Source of the DNA: Hydrogenothermaceae bacterium
GTDB lineage: Bacteria > Aquificota > Aquificae > Hydrogenothermales > Hydrogenothermaceae
DNA: 5,347 bases
NCBI GenBank assembly: GCA_026984415.1
Contig: JALSSE010000021.1
Location: forward strand, 1 to 5,347
Reading direction: 5' to 3'
Shown here one piece after another: positions 1-5,347 of this stretch. The notes beneath the pieces were generated by a model that was not told where the DNA came from, did no database searches, and saw nothing but the letters and a program-made list of their open reading frames with translations. Both the position numbers and the translations under genes were made by a program. How positions within the stretch are numbered: the first letter of the stretch is position 1; the number at the start of each line of letters is the position of its first letter.

Positions 1-859
1 GGTCAAAGAATATGCAAAACCAATACTAAATTATCCAATTTTTAACATTGAAACTGTTAAATTAAGTCTTTATTCACTTATTAAAGGTTTAATTGTTTTT
101 TATATACTGTATCTGTTTACAAATCTAATAAGAAGAAGTATTGAAATTTACCTTTCTTACAAAGCAGAACAAAAAGAAGTAATTTCAACAGTTGATATCC
201 TGATTTATAATACAGCCCTTGTTTTTATAGTTTTGATAACTTTATCAACTATGGGTATAAGCTGGAAACTACTTATTCCTGTTGCAGGAGCTTTAGGTAT
301 TGGTTTAGGATTTGGTTTACAGGATATATTCAATAACTTCATAAGCGGTTTTATAATTCTATTAACAAGGGCTGTTAAAATTGGAGACTGGATTACACTT
401 GGAGAAAACTTTGGAAGAATTACAAATATTGGGATGAGAACTTCAACTTTAAGGACATTAGATAATATAGACATAATAATTCCAAACTCCCATCTTATCT
501 CAAATGAACTTATAAACTGGTCTTATTCTGATAATATTGTTCGTATACATATTCCTGTTGGAGTATCTTACAGCAGTGATGTAGAAACTGTGAAAGATAC
601 TTTATTAGATGTTGCAAAAAATACAGCTTTTGTTTTAGAATCTCCTGCACCAGATGCGAGGTTCTTAGAGTTTGGAGATAGCTCACTTAACTTTGAACTT
701 TTGGTATGGATAGACGTTAAAAAAATACCTATTCCACTGGCAAAAAGTGAGCTTAATTTTAGAATCTGGAAAGCATTTAAAGAAAATAATATTGAGATAC
801 CATTTCCACAAAGAGATGTATGGTTTAGAAATGAATTAAAAATAAGAGAGGAAAAGTAA
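1..859 (+). CDS. MscS-family mechanosensitive ion channel, 3' part (5' end outside window)
   Basis: This is the C-terminal 285 residues of an MscS-type channel, an inner-membrane pore that opens under membrane tension to release solutes during osmotic downshock. The frame is open from base 2, so the gene starts upstream. Two hydrophobic segments (about bases 62-130 and 190-258) precede the pore helix TM3 at about 263-375. TM3 shows the Gly/Ala packing pattern GALGIGLGFGLQ, then FNNFISGF. Next comes the cytoplasmic beta domain (KIGDWITLGENFGRI, then IIIPNSHLISNELINWS) and the alpha/beta vestibule, ending in the conserved IEIPFPQRDV. Several predicted segments before TM3 and an unseen N-terminus suggest a larger MscS relative (YbdG/MscK-like) rather than minimal MscS. 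That is inference, because the N-terminus is missing. Its stop overlaps the start of dtd. Family assignment is secure, but substrate selectivity is unknown. Confidence 0.93.
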   Translation, partial: VKEYAKPILNYPIFNIETVKLSLYSLIKGLIVFYILYLFTNLIRRSIEIYLSYKAEQKEVISTVDILIYNTALVFIVLITLSTMGISWKLLIPVAGALGIGLGFGLQDIFNNFISGFIILLTRAVKIGDWITLGENFGRITNIGMRTSTLRTLDNIDIIIPNSHLISNELINWSYSDNIVRIHIPVGVSYSSDVETVKDTLLDVAKNTAFVLESPAPDARFLEFGDSSLNFELLVWIDVKKIPIPLAKSELNFRIWKAFKENNIEIPFPQRDVWFRNELKIREEK

Positions 860-1302
860 TGATTGCAGTTGTACAGAGGGTTTTAAAATCTTCTGTTGAA
901 GTGGACGGTAAAATTATATCTGAGATTGGTAAAGGATTGAATATATTATTAGGGGTTGTAAAGGGAGATACTGAAGGAGACATAAAAAAAATGGTAAATA
1001 AAATAGCAAATTTAAGAATTTTTGAAGACGAAAAAGGAAAAATGAATTTATCTTTAATTGATATAAAAGGAGAAGCTTTAATAATTTCTCAATTTACACT
1101 TGCAGGGAATGTTAAGAAGGGTAGAAGGCCTTCTTTTGATGATGCAGAAAATCCAGAAAGGGCTAAAGAGTTGTACGATAAATTCTGTATAGAGTTCTCA
1201 AAATATGCCCCTGTAAAAAAGGGAATTTTTGCAGCAGATATGAAAGTAATGATACTTAATGATGGACCTGTAACATTTATAATAAATTCAAAGGAACTTT
1301 AA
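859..1302 (+). CDS. dtd: D-aminoacyl-tRNA deacylase
   Basis: DTD is a cytoplasmic homodimeric proofreading enzyme that hydrolyses D-aminoacyl-tRNA (and Gly-tRNA-Ala), freeing tRNA from mischarged residues. The protein has 147 residues, the normal family length. Both active-site signatures are present: SQFTL (residues 77-81, with the usual catalytic-pocket Thr80) and NDGPVT (134-139), which carries the Gly-cisPro pair that excludes L-amino acids. The supporting motif KKGRRPSF (86-93) and the FAADM segment also match. The ATG at 859 shares a base with the TAA of the channel gene (TAATG). It is preceded by AGAGG (847-851) at 7 bases, so translation can be coupled to the upstream gene. Its 3' end overlaps the convergent gene by 4 bases. 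No key residue is missing. Confidence 0.96.
   Translation: MIAVVQRVLKSSVEVDGKIISEIGKGLNILLGVVKGDTEGDIKKMVNKIANLRIFEDEKGKMNLSLIDIKGEALIISQFTLAGNVKKGRRPSFDDAENPERAKELYDKFCIEFSKYAPVKKGIFAADMKVMILNDGPVTFIINSKEL
1299..1302. other. Shared TTAA palindrome: overlapping stop codons of convergent genes
   Basis: Bases 1299-1302 read TTAA. On the plus strand 1300-1302 is the TAA stop of dtd. On the minus strand 1301-1299 is the TAA stop of the LOG-like gene. The two coding regions therefore overlap by 4 bases with no intergenic spacer. I see no GC-rich hairpin followed by a T-run on either strand near the junction. Confidence 0.9.
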
Positions 1303-1751
1303 CTAAAAAAACTTTTAATCTCCAAAACAATTTCTTCAATAGAATTAAAATGTTCAACCCCTTCTACTTTATGAGTTTTAAATCCTAAAACCCTTTTCCC
1401 TAAAATTTTACTGTAAGCTATTTCTGAAAGAGTTCCATAGTTTCCGCCTACAGCAACAACAATCTGTCCTGTGGCTACTACAATAGGATTTCTATTCCAA
1501 CTCATACCTGTATTTATTTTTAAATCCACATAAGGGTTAGATTCTTCTCCTGTGTATGAAGGCATTATCCCAATAGTTAAACCATTCTCTTCTTTAACAC
1601 CTTTACACACAGCTTCCATTATCCCTGTTCTACCACCACAAACAATAGTAAAACCATTTTTTGCCAATTCTTTCCCTAAATTATAAGCAAACTGGTATTC
1701 TTGGGAATTCTCCTTGGCAGAAGAACTCCCAATTACTGATACAATTTTCAT
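1299..1751 (-). CDS. LOG-like Rossmann-fold protein (TIGR00725 type; putative nucleotide phosphoribohydrolase)
   Basis: A 150-residue protein of the LOG / 'lysine decarboxylase-like' superfamily, whose characterised members cleave ribose-5-phosphate from nucleoside monophosphates. It opens with a Rossmann strand (KIVSVIGSSSA). It then carries GGRTGIMEAVCKG (residues 39-51) and VGGNYGTLSEIA (101-112), the counterpart of the LOG PGGxGTxxE motif. The leading Pro is missing and there is one extra residue between GG and GT, which fits the short TIGR00725 subgroup rather than classical LOG. Activity on cytokinin-type nucleotides is not implied, and the true substrate is unknown. The ATG at 1751 lies only 8 bases after the ompA-like stop and has no visible Shine-Dalgarno. 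It is nonetheless the only start that keeps the first beta strand. The gene is probably read through from, and perhaps translationally coupled to, the ompA-like gene. Confidence 0.82.
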   Translation of the reverse strand: MKIVSVIGSSSAKENSQEYQFAYNLGKELAKNGFTIVCGGRTGIMEAVCKGVKEENGLTIGIMPSYTGEESNPYVDLKINTGMSWNRNPIVVATGQIVVAVGGNYGTLSEIAYSKILGKRVLGFKTHKVEGVEHFNSIEEIVLEIKSFFS

Positions 1752-1759
1752 TTTTTGAT

Positions 1760-3829
1760 TTATTTTACTGTTTTATTTAAATCACCAATTACAACAATTT
1801 CAATCCTTCTATTTTTAGCTCTACCTTCTTCAGTATCGTTTGAAGCAATCGGTTTAGTAAATCCATATCCCCTTGCAACAATCCTATCTGGACTTATTCC
1901 GTATTTTTTAACTAAAATTCTTTTAACAGCTTCAGCTCTTTTCTGTGAAAGCCTCATATTATACGCATAACTACTTGTAGGTCTTTTGTCTGTATGTCCC
2001 TGAACTTCAATCATTAAAGAAGGATATTGTTTTAGTACTTTTGCTACTTTTTCTATTTCTGGATAATATTTTTTGCTTACTTTTGTGCTATTTGGTGCAA
2101 AGTAAATCCTTAGTGTGAGAGATTTGAAACAACCTTTTTTATCTACTTCAACACCTTCAGGTGTGTTTGGACATTTATCCATATAATCAGGAATACCATC
2201 ATTATCAGAATCTAATGGACATCCCTGTTCGTCAACCATTATATCTTCAGGGGTATCAGGACATTTATCTGCATAATCAGGTATGCCGTCATTATCAGAA
2301 TCTTTTGGACAACCATTTTTATCAACTTCTGCCCCTTCTTTTGTATTAGGACATTTGTCTTTGTAGTCTGGAACTCCATCTTTATCACTGTCAAGAGGAC
2401 ATCCTTCTTTATTTACTGGAATATTTGCTTCTGTATTAGGACATTTATCAAAGTAATCTGGTACACCGTCTTTATCACTATCAACTGGACATCCATTTTT
2501 ATCTACAACTTTTATAACTGGAGGTGTGTCAGGACACTGGTCTATATAATCAGGAACACCATCATTATCACTGTCTTTTCCACAACCTTCTTCATTTACA
2601 ACAGCACCTTCAGGGGTATTAGGGCATTTGTCTTTATAGTCTGGTACACCGTCTTTATCACTATCAACTGGGCATCCTTCTTTGTTCACACTTACACCTT
2701 CAGGTGTGTTTGGACATTTATCCTGATTATCAGGGACACCATCTTTATCTGCATCCTGAGAACACCCATTTTCATCCACAGCAGCACCTTCAGGAGTATT
2801 AGGGCATTTATCTTTGAAATCTGGCACACCATCTTTATCACTATCAACTGGACATCCATTTTCGTCAACTTCAACCCCTTCAGGAGTATTAGGACACTGG
2901 TCTAAGTTATCTGCAACACCATCATTATCTGTATCAACAGTACATCCATTTTTATCCACAGCAGCCCCTTCAGGGGTATCAGGACATTTATCTTTGTAGT
3001 CTGGTACACCATCTTTATCACTATCAACTGGACATCCATTTTCATCAACAGTCATTCCCTCAGGAGTATCAGGACATTTATCTTTGTAATCTGGCACTTT
3101 ATCCCCATCAGAATCTAAAGGACATCCATCTACATCAACTTCAACCCCTTCAGGGGTATCTGGACACTGGTCTATATAGTCTGGAACTGTATCTTTATCT
3201 GTATCAACAGGGCAACCTTCATCATCAACAAGTACCCATCGTGGAGTATGGGGACATAAATCTTTTGAATCAATTACACCATCATTATCTGAATCTTTTA
3301 TTTCTGGTTTTCCACCAAACATTATAGAAAGGGCAACTAAAGGTGCTAAATCGTTTTGACCAGCACCTAAATATATATCCCTTATTTCTGCTTTTAATGC
3401 AAATCTGTGGTTTATTATGTATCTTATTCCAGCTGTTAATTCGTATCCAGAATCACCTCTTATACTACCAATACCTAAACCAATATAAGGCATAAATTTT
3501 TCTGCCGAATAAAAGAAGTTATAAAAGATTTTTGCGTCATAAATGGCGACTTTTTTTGGTTTCCAGAAATGTTTTCCATAATTTATTTCTGTTATTGCCC
3601 AGTTATAACTTAACTCTGCACTTATTGATTTTGTAAAAAATTTTTCAAATTTAAGACCAATTTCATAATTATCTTTATAAAAATCTCTGTTTTTTTTATT
3701 AAGAATACTAAAATAGTCGTATCCTAAAGACGGGGAAAAAATCCATTTCCCTGATAAATCTTTTGCCAAGGATGATGAAAAAATAATTAAAGTAAACAAG
3801 GATACGTATTTAAACAATCTGGTTTTCAT
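1760..3829 (-). CDS. OmpA-family outer-membrane protein with 13 thrombospondin type-3 repeats
   Basis: A 689-residue envelope protein likely to anchor the outer membrane to peptidoglycan. Residues 1-22 form a signal peptide (MKTR, hydrophobic core, cleavage likely after SLA). Residues about 23-175 alternate aromatic/polar strands as in an 8-stranded OmpA-like barrel, the last ending ALSIMFGG. Residues 179-569 are 13 tandem thrombospondin type-3 units (consensus near DSDKDGVPDYKDKCP then TPEG..VD..GCPV), predicted to bind calcium. Residues 570-689 are an OmpA C-terminal domain with HTD (Asp614), RLSQKRA (Arg631) and AKNRR. Asp614 and Arg631 correspond to the pair that grips diaminopimelate in OmpA homologues. 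The ATG at 3829 is chosen over a TTG three bases upstream because GGGAGG then lies 5 bases away instead of 2. The organisation resembles OprF-like proteins, but the repeat stalk is unusually long. The barrel is the least certain part. Confidence 0.93.
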   Translation of the reverse strand: MKTRLFKYVSLFTLIIFSSSLAKDLSGKWIFSPSLGYDYFSILNKKNRDFYKDNYEIGLKFEKFFTKSISAELSYNWAITEINYGKHFWKPKKVAIYDAKIFYNFFYSAEKFMPYIGLGIGSIRGDSGYELTAGIRYIINHRFALKAEIRDIYLGAGQNDLAPLVALSIMFGGKPEIKDSDNDGVIDSKDLCPHTPRWVLVDDEGCPVDTDKDTVPDYIDQCPDTPEGVEVDVDGCPLDSDGDKVPDYKDKCPDTPEGMTVDENGCPVDSDKDGVPDYKDKCPDTPEGAAVDKNGCTVDTDNDGVADNLDQCPNTPEGVEVDENGCPVDSDKDGVPDFKDKCPNTPEGAAVDENGCSQDADKDGVPDNQDKCPNTPEGVSVNKEGCPVDSDKDGVPDYKDKCPNTPEGAVVNEEGCGKDSDNDGVPDYIDQCPDTPPVIKVVDKNGCPVDSDKDGVPDYFDKCPNTEANIPVNKEGCPLDSDKDGVPDYKDKCPNTKEGAEVDKNGCPKDSDNDGIPDYADKCPDTPEDIMVDEQGCPLDSDNDGIPDYMDKCPNTPEGVEVDKKGCFKSLTLRIYFAPNSTKVSKKYYPEIEKVAKVLKQYPSLMIEVQGHTDKRPTSSYAYNMRLSQKRAEAVKRILVKKYGISPDRIVARGYGFTKPIASNDTEEGRAKNRRIEIVVIGDLNKTVK
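2123..3295 (-). repeat. Tandem array of 13 thrombospondin type-3 units (90 bp each, one of 93 bp)
   Basis: The array lies within the ompA-like gene and encodes 391 residues: twelve 30-residue units and one 31-residue unit (unit 9, coding from 2575 down to 2483). Unit 1 begins at 3295 and unit 13 ends at 2123. Each unit has an acidic DxDxDGxxD-like loop, a Cys at about position 14 and a second Cys at about position 28, giving 26 cysteines. The 20-base plus-strand word tctttatcactatcaactgg recurs exactly at 2469, 2652, 2832 and 3012, that is in units 10, 8, 6 and 4 but not in the units between. The array therefore has a two-unit, roughly 180-bp higher-order period. Known type-3 repeats fold around bound calcium; binding here is inferred. 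Confidence 0.95.
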
Positions 3830-3834
3830 CAAAA

Positions 3835-3840
3835 CCTCCC
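3835..3840 (-). promoter_or_regulatory. Shine-Dalgarno that decides the ompA-like start
   Basis: The minus strand reads GGGAGG, then TTTTG, then ATG. The 5-base spacing to the ATG at 3829 is normal, whereas the TTG at 3832 would leave only 2 bases. The shorter, 689-residue start is therefore preferred, and the signal peptide begins MKTR. Confidence 0.85.
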
Positions 3841-3861
3841 AATTATTTTAAAATTTCTAAA

Positions 3862-3870
3862 ATTATACCA
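3862..3870 (-). promoter_or_regulatory. Extended -10 promoter candidate for the ompA-like gene
   Basis: The minus strand reads TGGTATAAT, a perfect TATAAT hexamer with the TGn extension. No good -35 hexamer is seen about 17 bases upstream, which fits an extended -10 promoter. Transcription would begin near 3855, leaving a leader of about 26 bases that holds the GGGAGG site. The LOG-like gene is probably carried on the same transcript. Confidence 0.6.
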
Positions 3871-3930
3871 AACATATTACTAAAAATATAAAAAATTATA
3901 TTTATCTATTTTTTTCTTGAATTTAATTTA

Positions 3931-3939
3931 TGATAAAAT
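3931..3939 (+). promoter_or_regulatory. Extended -10 promoter candidate for efp-accB-hldD
   Basis: The plus strand reads TGATAAAAT, which is TGn followed by TAAAAT (one mismatch to TATAAT). The predicted start near 3946 leaves a leader of about 23 bases to the efp ATG. A TTGAAT at 3917-3922 is too close (11 bases) to act as its -35. Several other AT-rich hexamers in this region could substitute, so confidence is moderate. Confidence 0.42.
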
Positions 3940-3958
3940 TAATCATAATATTATATCT

Positions 3959-3964
3959 GGAGGA
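3959..3964 (+). promoter_or_regulatory. Shine-Dalgarno that decides the efp start
   Basis: GGAGGA sits 4 bases before the ATG at 3969. An in-frame ATG exists at 3930, but it would add 13 residues absent from the EF-P family, would place this ribosome site inside the coding region, and lies at or before the predicted promoter element. The 3969 start is therefore preferred. Confidence 0.88.
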
Positions 3965-3968
3965 ATCA

Positions 3969-4538
3969 ATGGGCGTTAAAATTGACATTAACAGAATAGC
4001 CAAAGACCAGTTTATTCTTGTTGATAATCAACCTTTTAGAGTTTTAAGTTATGAACATGTAAAACCGGGTAAAGGTCAGGCTTTTGTCAGAGTTAAAGCA
4101 AAAAATATGAGAACAGGAAACGTAACAGAAATAACATTTAAATCTTCTGAACAGATAGAGTTAGCCGATTTTGAACAAAAATTTATGACTTACTCTTACT
4201 CAGACGGGGATATGTATTACTTTATGGATACAACTACATATGAAACAATAGGAATTCCAAAAGAAGTTATAAAAGATGAAGCAAAATTTTTAAAAGAAGG
4301 TATGGAAGTAGTTGTATTTTTAGATAGAGGAAATCCAATTGGTATAGAACTTCCTAAAAATGAAATTTACGAAGTTATTGAAACAGAACCAGGAGTTAGA
4401 GGGGATACTGCAACAAATGTTACAAAACCTGCAAAAATAGAAACAGGTGCAGTTATCAATGTTCCTATTTTCATAAATGAAGGAGACAAAATAAAAGTAG
4501 ATACAAGAACCGGTACTTATATTGAAAGAGTAAAGTAA
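3969..4538 (+). CDS. efp: Translation elongation factor P
   Basis: EF-P binds ribosomes stalled on consecutive prolines, between the P and E sites, and stimulates peptide-bond formation. From the ATG at 3969 the protein has 189 residues, the normal size. It shows the N-terminal KOW-like domain with the tip loop HVKPGKGQAF, whose Lys35 matches the residue that is beta-lysylated or otherwise modified in other bacteria. Two OB-fold domains follow, with the family signatures IETEPGVRGDT, KPAKIETGAVINVP and the C-terminal DTRTGTYIERVK. A Lys rather than Arg at the tip argues against the EarP rhamnosylation pathway. Whether the Lys is modified, and by what, cannot be seen here because no epmA/epmB is in the window. 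It is the first gene of a likely operon with accB, which begins 12 bases later. Confidence 0.97.
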   Translation: MGVKIDINRIAKDQFILVDNQPFRVLSYEHVKPGKGQAFVRVKAKNMRTGNVTEITFKSSEQIELADFEQKFMTYSYSDGDMYYFMDTTTYETIGIPKEVIKDEAKFLKEGMEVVVFLDRGNPIGIELPKNEIYEVIETEPGVRGDTATNVTKPAKIETGAVINVPIFINEGDKIKVDTRTGTYIERVK

Positions 4539-4550
4539 AAGGGGAATGTT

Positions 4551-5009
4551 ATGGATAAAGAATTTCTTTACGAGATAATTGAAAAAATAAAGGGAACGAA
4601 AATTGAAGAAGTAGAAATAGAAACAAAAGAAGGGAAAATTAAAGTAAAGCAGTATGTAGGACCAAAAGAAGTTGTTTCTTCATCATCTCCTGCACCTGTC
4701 GTTGAAATAAAAGAAGAGGTAGTTCCAGCAGGAGGAAAAATAGAAACAGAAATAAAAGAAGAAAAAAAATACCATGTAATAAAATCACCACTTGTTGGAA
4801 CTTTTTACCGTTCACCATCTCCAGGGGCTCCACCTTTTGTAGAAGAAGGGGATATGGTATCAAAAGGACAGGTATTATGTATCATTGAAGCATTGAAAGT
4901 AATGAACGAAATAGAAAGTGATGTAAATGGAAAAGTAGTAAAAATTTTAGCTGAAAATGGACAACCAGTTGAGTTTGGACAGGAACTTTTTTATATAGAT
5001 GTAACTTAA
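4551..5009 (+). CDS. accB: Biotin carboxyl carrier protein of acetyl-CoA carboxylase
   Basis: AccB carries biotin between biotin carboxylase (AccC) and carboxyltransferase (AccA/AccD) in the first committed step of fatty-acid synthesis. The protein has 152 residues. An N-terminal helical segment (about 1-35) leads through a short Ser/Ala/Pro then Glu/Lys-rich linker (about 36-72) to the biotinyl domain (about 74-152). The domain includes the protruding 'thumb' ([17 protein letters not shown]), which separates AccB from other biotinyl and lipoyl domains. The target Lys116 lies in EALKVMNEI, 36 residues from the C-terminus as expected. The common form is E-A-M-K-(L/M)-M, so Met is replaced by Leu just before the lysine. 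AAGGGGA, ending 5 bases before ATG, serves as ribosome site. The gene follows efp by 12 bases, an arrangement seen in many bacteria, but accC does not follow. Confidence 0.95.
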   Translation: MDKEFLYEIIEKIKGTKIEEVEIETKEGKIKVKQYVGPKEVVSSSSPAPVVEIKEEVVPAGGKIETEIKEEKKYHVIKSPLVGTFYRSPSPGAPPFVEEGDMVSKGQVLCIIEALKVMNEIESDVNGKVVKILAENGQPVEFGQELFYIDVT

Positions 5010-5031
5010 AAATTAAAAAGAGGTTAAGTTA

Positions 5032-5347
5032 ATGGAAAACAACATCTTGGTAACAGGTGGTGCTGGTTTTATTGGTGCAAATCTTGCCCTAAAATTACAG
5101 GAAATCTATCCAAACAGTAAAATTTTAGTTTTAGACGATTTTTCAAGTGCAAACTTTAAAAATTTAAGGAAATTTAAAGGGGAAGTCCTTTCCTGTGATG
5201 TTTCTACAGACGAGGTTTTCTTTAAAGTAGAAGATTTTCACCCAAAACTGATTTTTCACCTTGCTTCAATAACTGACACAACCGTTACAGACCAGGAACT
5301 TATGATGAGGAAAAATGTAGATGGATTTAAAAATATATTAGAAATTG
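5032..5347 (+). CDS. hldD: Heptose-6-epimerase-like NAD(P)-dependent sugar epimerase, 5' part (3' end outside window)
   Basis: The first 105 residues of an extended short-chain dehydrogenase/reductase. The dinucleotide-binding motif TGGAGFIG is at residues 8-15, and the acidic end of strand 2 reads LDDFSS (34-39). HLAS (76-79) is followed by ITDTTVTD (80-87), then MM and an Asn-Val pair. The T-T...D...MM..N spacing resembles the ADP-L-glycero-D-manno-heptose 6-epimerase (HldD/RfaD) family, which finishes the heptose precursor of lipopolysaccharide inner core. The catalytic Tyr-x-x-x-Lys lies beyond the window, so activity cannot be confirmed, and another UDP- or GDP-sugar epimerase remains possible. 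AGAGG (5019-5023) precedes the ATG by 8 bases. The 22-base gap after accB holds no promoter or terminator that I can see, so co-transcription with efp and accB is likely. Confidence 0.78.
   Translation, partial: MENNILVTGGAGFIGANLALKLQEIYPNSKILVLDDFSSANFKNLRKFKGEVLSCDVSTDEVFFKVEDFHPKLIFHLASITDTTVTDQELMMRKNVDGFKNILEI

Noticed and set aside
205..474. Minus-strand open frame opposite the channel gene
   Set aside because: It lies opposite the conserved pore helix and beta domain of the MscS-type gene, and has no start context or motif of its own.
1291..1325. A possible terminator around AACTTTAACTAAAAAAACTTTT at the convergent junction
   Set aside because: Only weak A/T self-complementarity is present. 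There is no GC-containing stem with a T-run on either strand.
1755..1970. Open frame of 71 codons on the plus strand opposite the OmpA C-terminal domain
   Set aside because: It is an antisense shadow of a well-conserved domain, with no ribosome site or recognisable motif.
2161..2349. Plus-strand open frame opposite the repeats, with Tyr/His/Gln-rich repeats
   Set aside because: Its repetitive look is simply the complement of the type-3 repeats. The same applies to the plus-strand frame at 2814-2999 and the minus-strand frame at 2692-2874.
2123..3295. A CRISPR array or non-coding satellite, because of the regular 90-bp periodicity
   Set aside because: The period is an exact codon multiple (one 93-bp unit adds one codon). 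It stays in frame within one long gene and encodes a known repeat family, with no repeat/spacer pattern.
3830..3832. TTG start for the ompA-like gene
   Set aside because: It is only 2 bases from GGGAGG, while the ATG at 3829 has normal 5-base spacing and gives an equally good signal peptide.
3930..3968. N-terminal extension of EF-P from the upstream ATG at 3930
   Set aside because: It adds 13 hydrophobic residues not found in EF-P, covers the GGAGGA ribosome site and lies at or before the likely promoter element. The start at 3969 matches the family.
4639..4863. Minus-strand open frame rich in Leu and Phe opposite accB
   Set aside because: The Leu/Phe runs are the complement of the Glu/Lys-rich linker codons of accB, so this is not a membrane protein.

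Overview
The window is an AT-rich, gene-dense stretch of a Gram-negative bacterial chromosome. The Gram-negative call rests on an OmpA-type outer-membrane protein and on a heptose-epimerase-like gene for lipopolysaccharide core sugar. The short intergenic gaps, Lys/Glu/Ile-rich proteins and strong AT bias would fit a thermophile of the Aquificales type (Hydrogenothermaceae, such as Sulfurihydrogenibium or Persephonella). That placement comes from overall protein character, not from a search, and is moderate at best.

Layout, left to right. (1) Positions 1-1302, plus strand: the 3' part of an MscS-type mechanosensitive channel gene, overlapping by one base with dtd (D-aminoacyl-tRNA deacylase). 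(2) Positions 1299-3829, minus strand: an ompA-like gene, followed 8 bases later by a small LOG-like (TIGR00725-type) Rossmann protein gene. This block converges on dtd, and the two stop codons share one TTAA palindrome. (3) Positions 3830-3968: an A/T-rich divergent intergenic region with one extended -10 promoter candidate for each direction. (4) Positions 3969-5347, plus strand: efp (elongation factor P), accB (biotin carboxyl carrier protein of acetyl-CoA carboxylase) and the 5' part of an hldD-like epimerase gene. They are spaced 12 and 22 bases apart and are probably co-transcribed.

The genes are mostly housekeeping: translation quality control (dtd, efp), fatty-acid synthesis (accB), and envelope building and stress release (mscS-type channel, ompA-like, hldD). 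The most distinctive object is the OmpA-like protein. Between its barrel and its peptidoglycan-binding domain lies an array of 13 thrombospondin type-3 calcium-binding units with 26 cysteines. The array shows a two-unit higher-order periodicity in both protein and DNA. No mobile element, CRISPR array, tRNA or rRNA gene was seen, and there is no gene-free stretch longer than 300 bases. I found no clear sign of a wholly new system.
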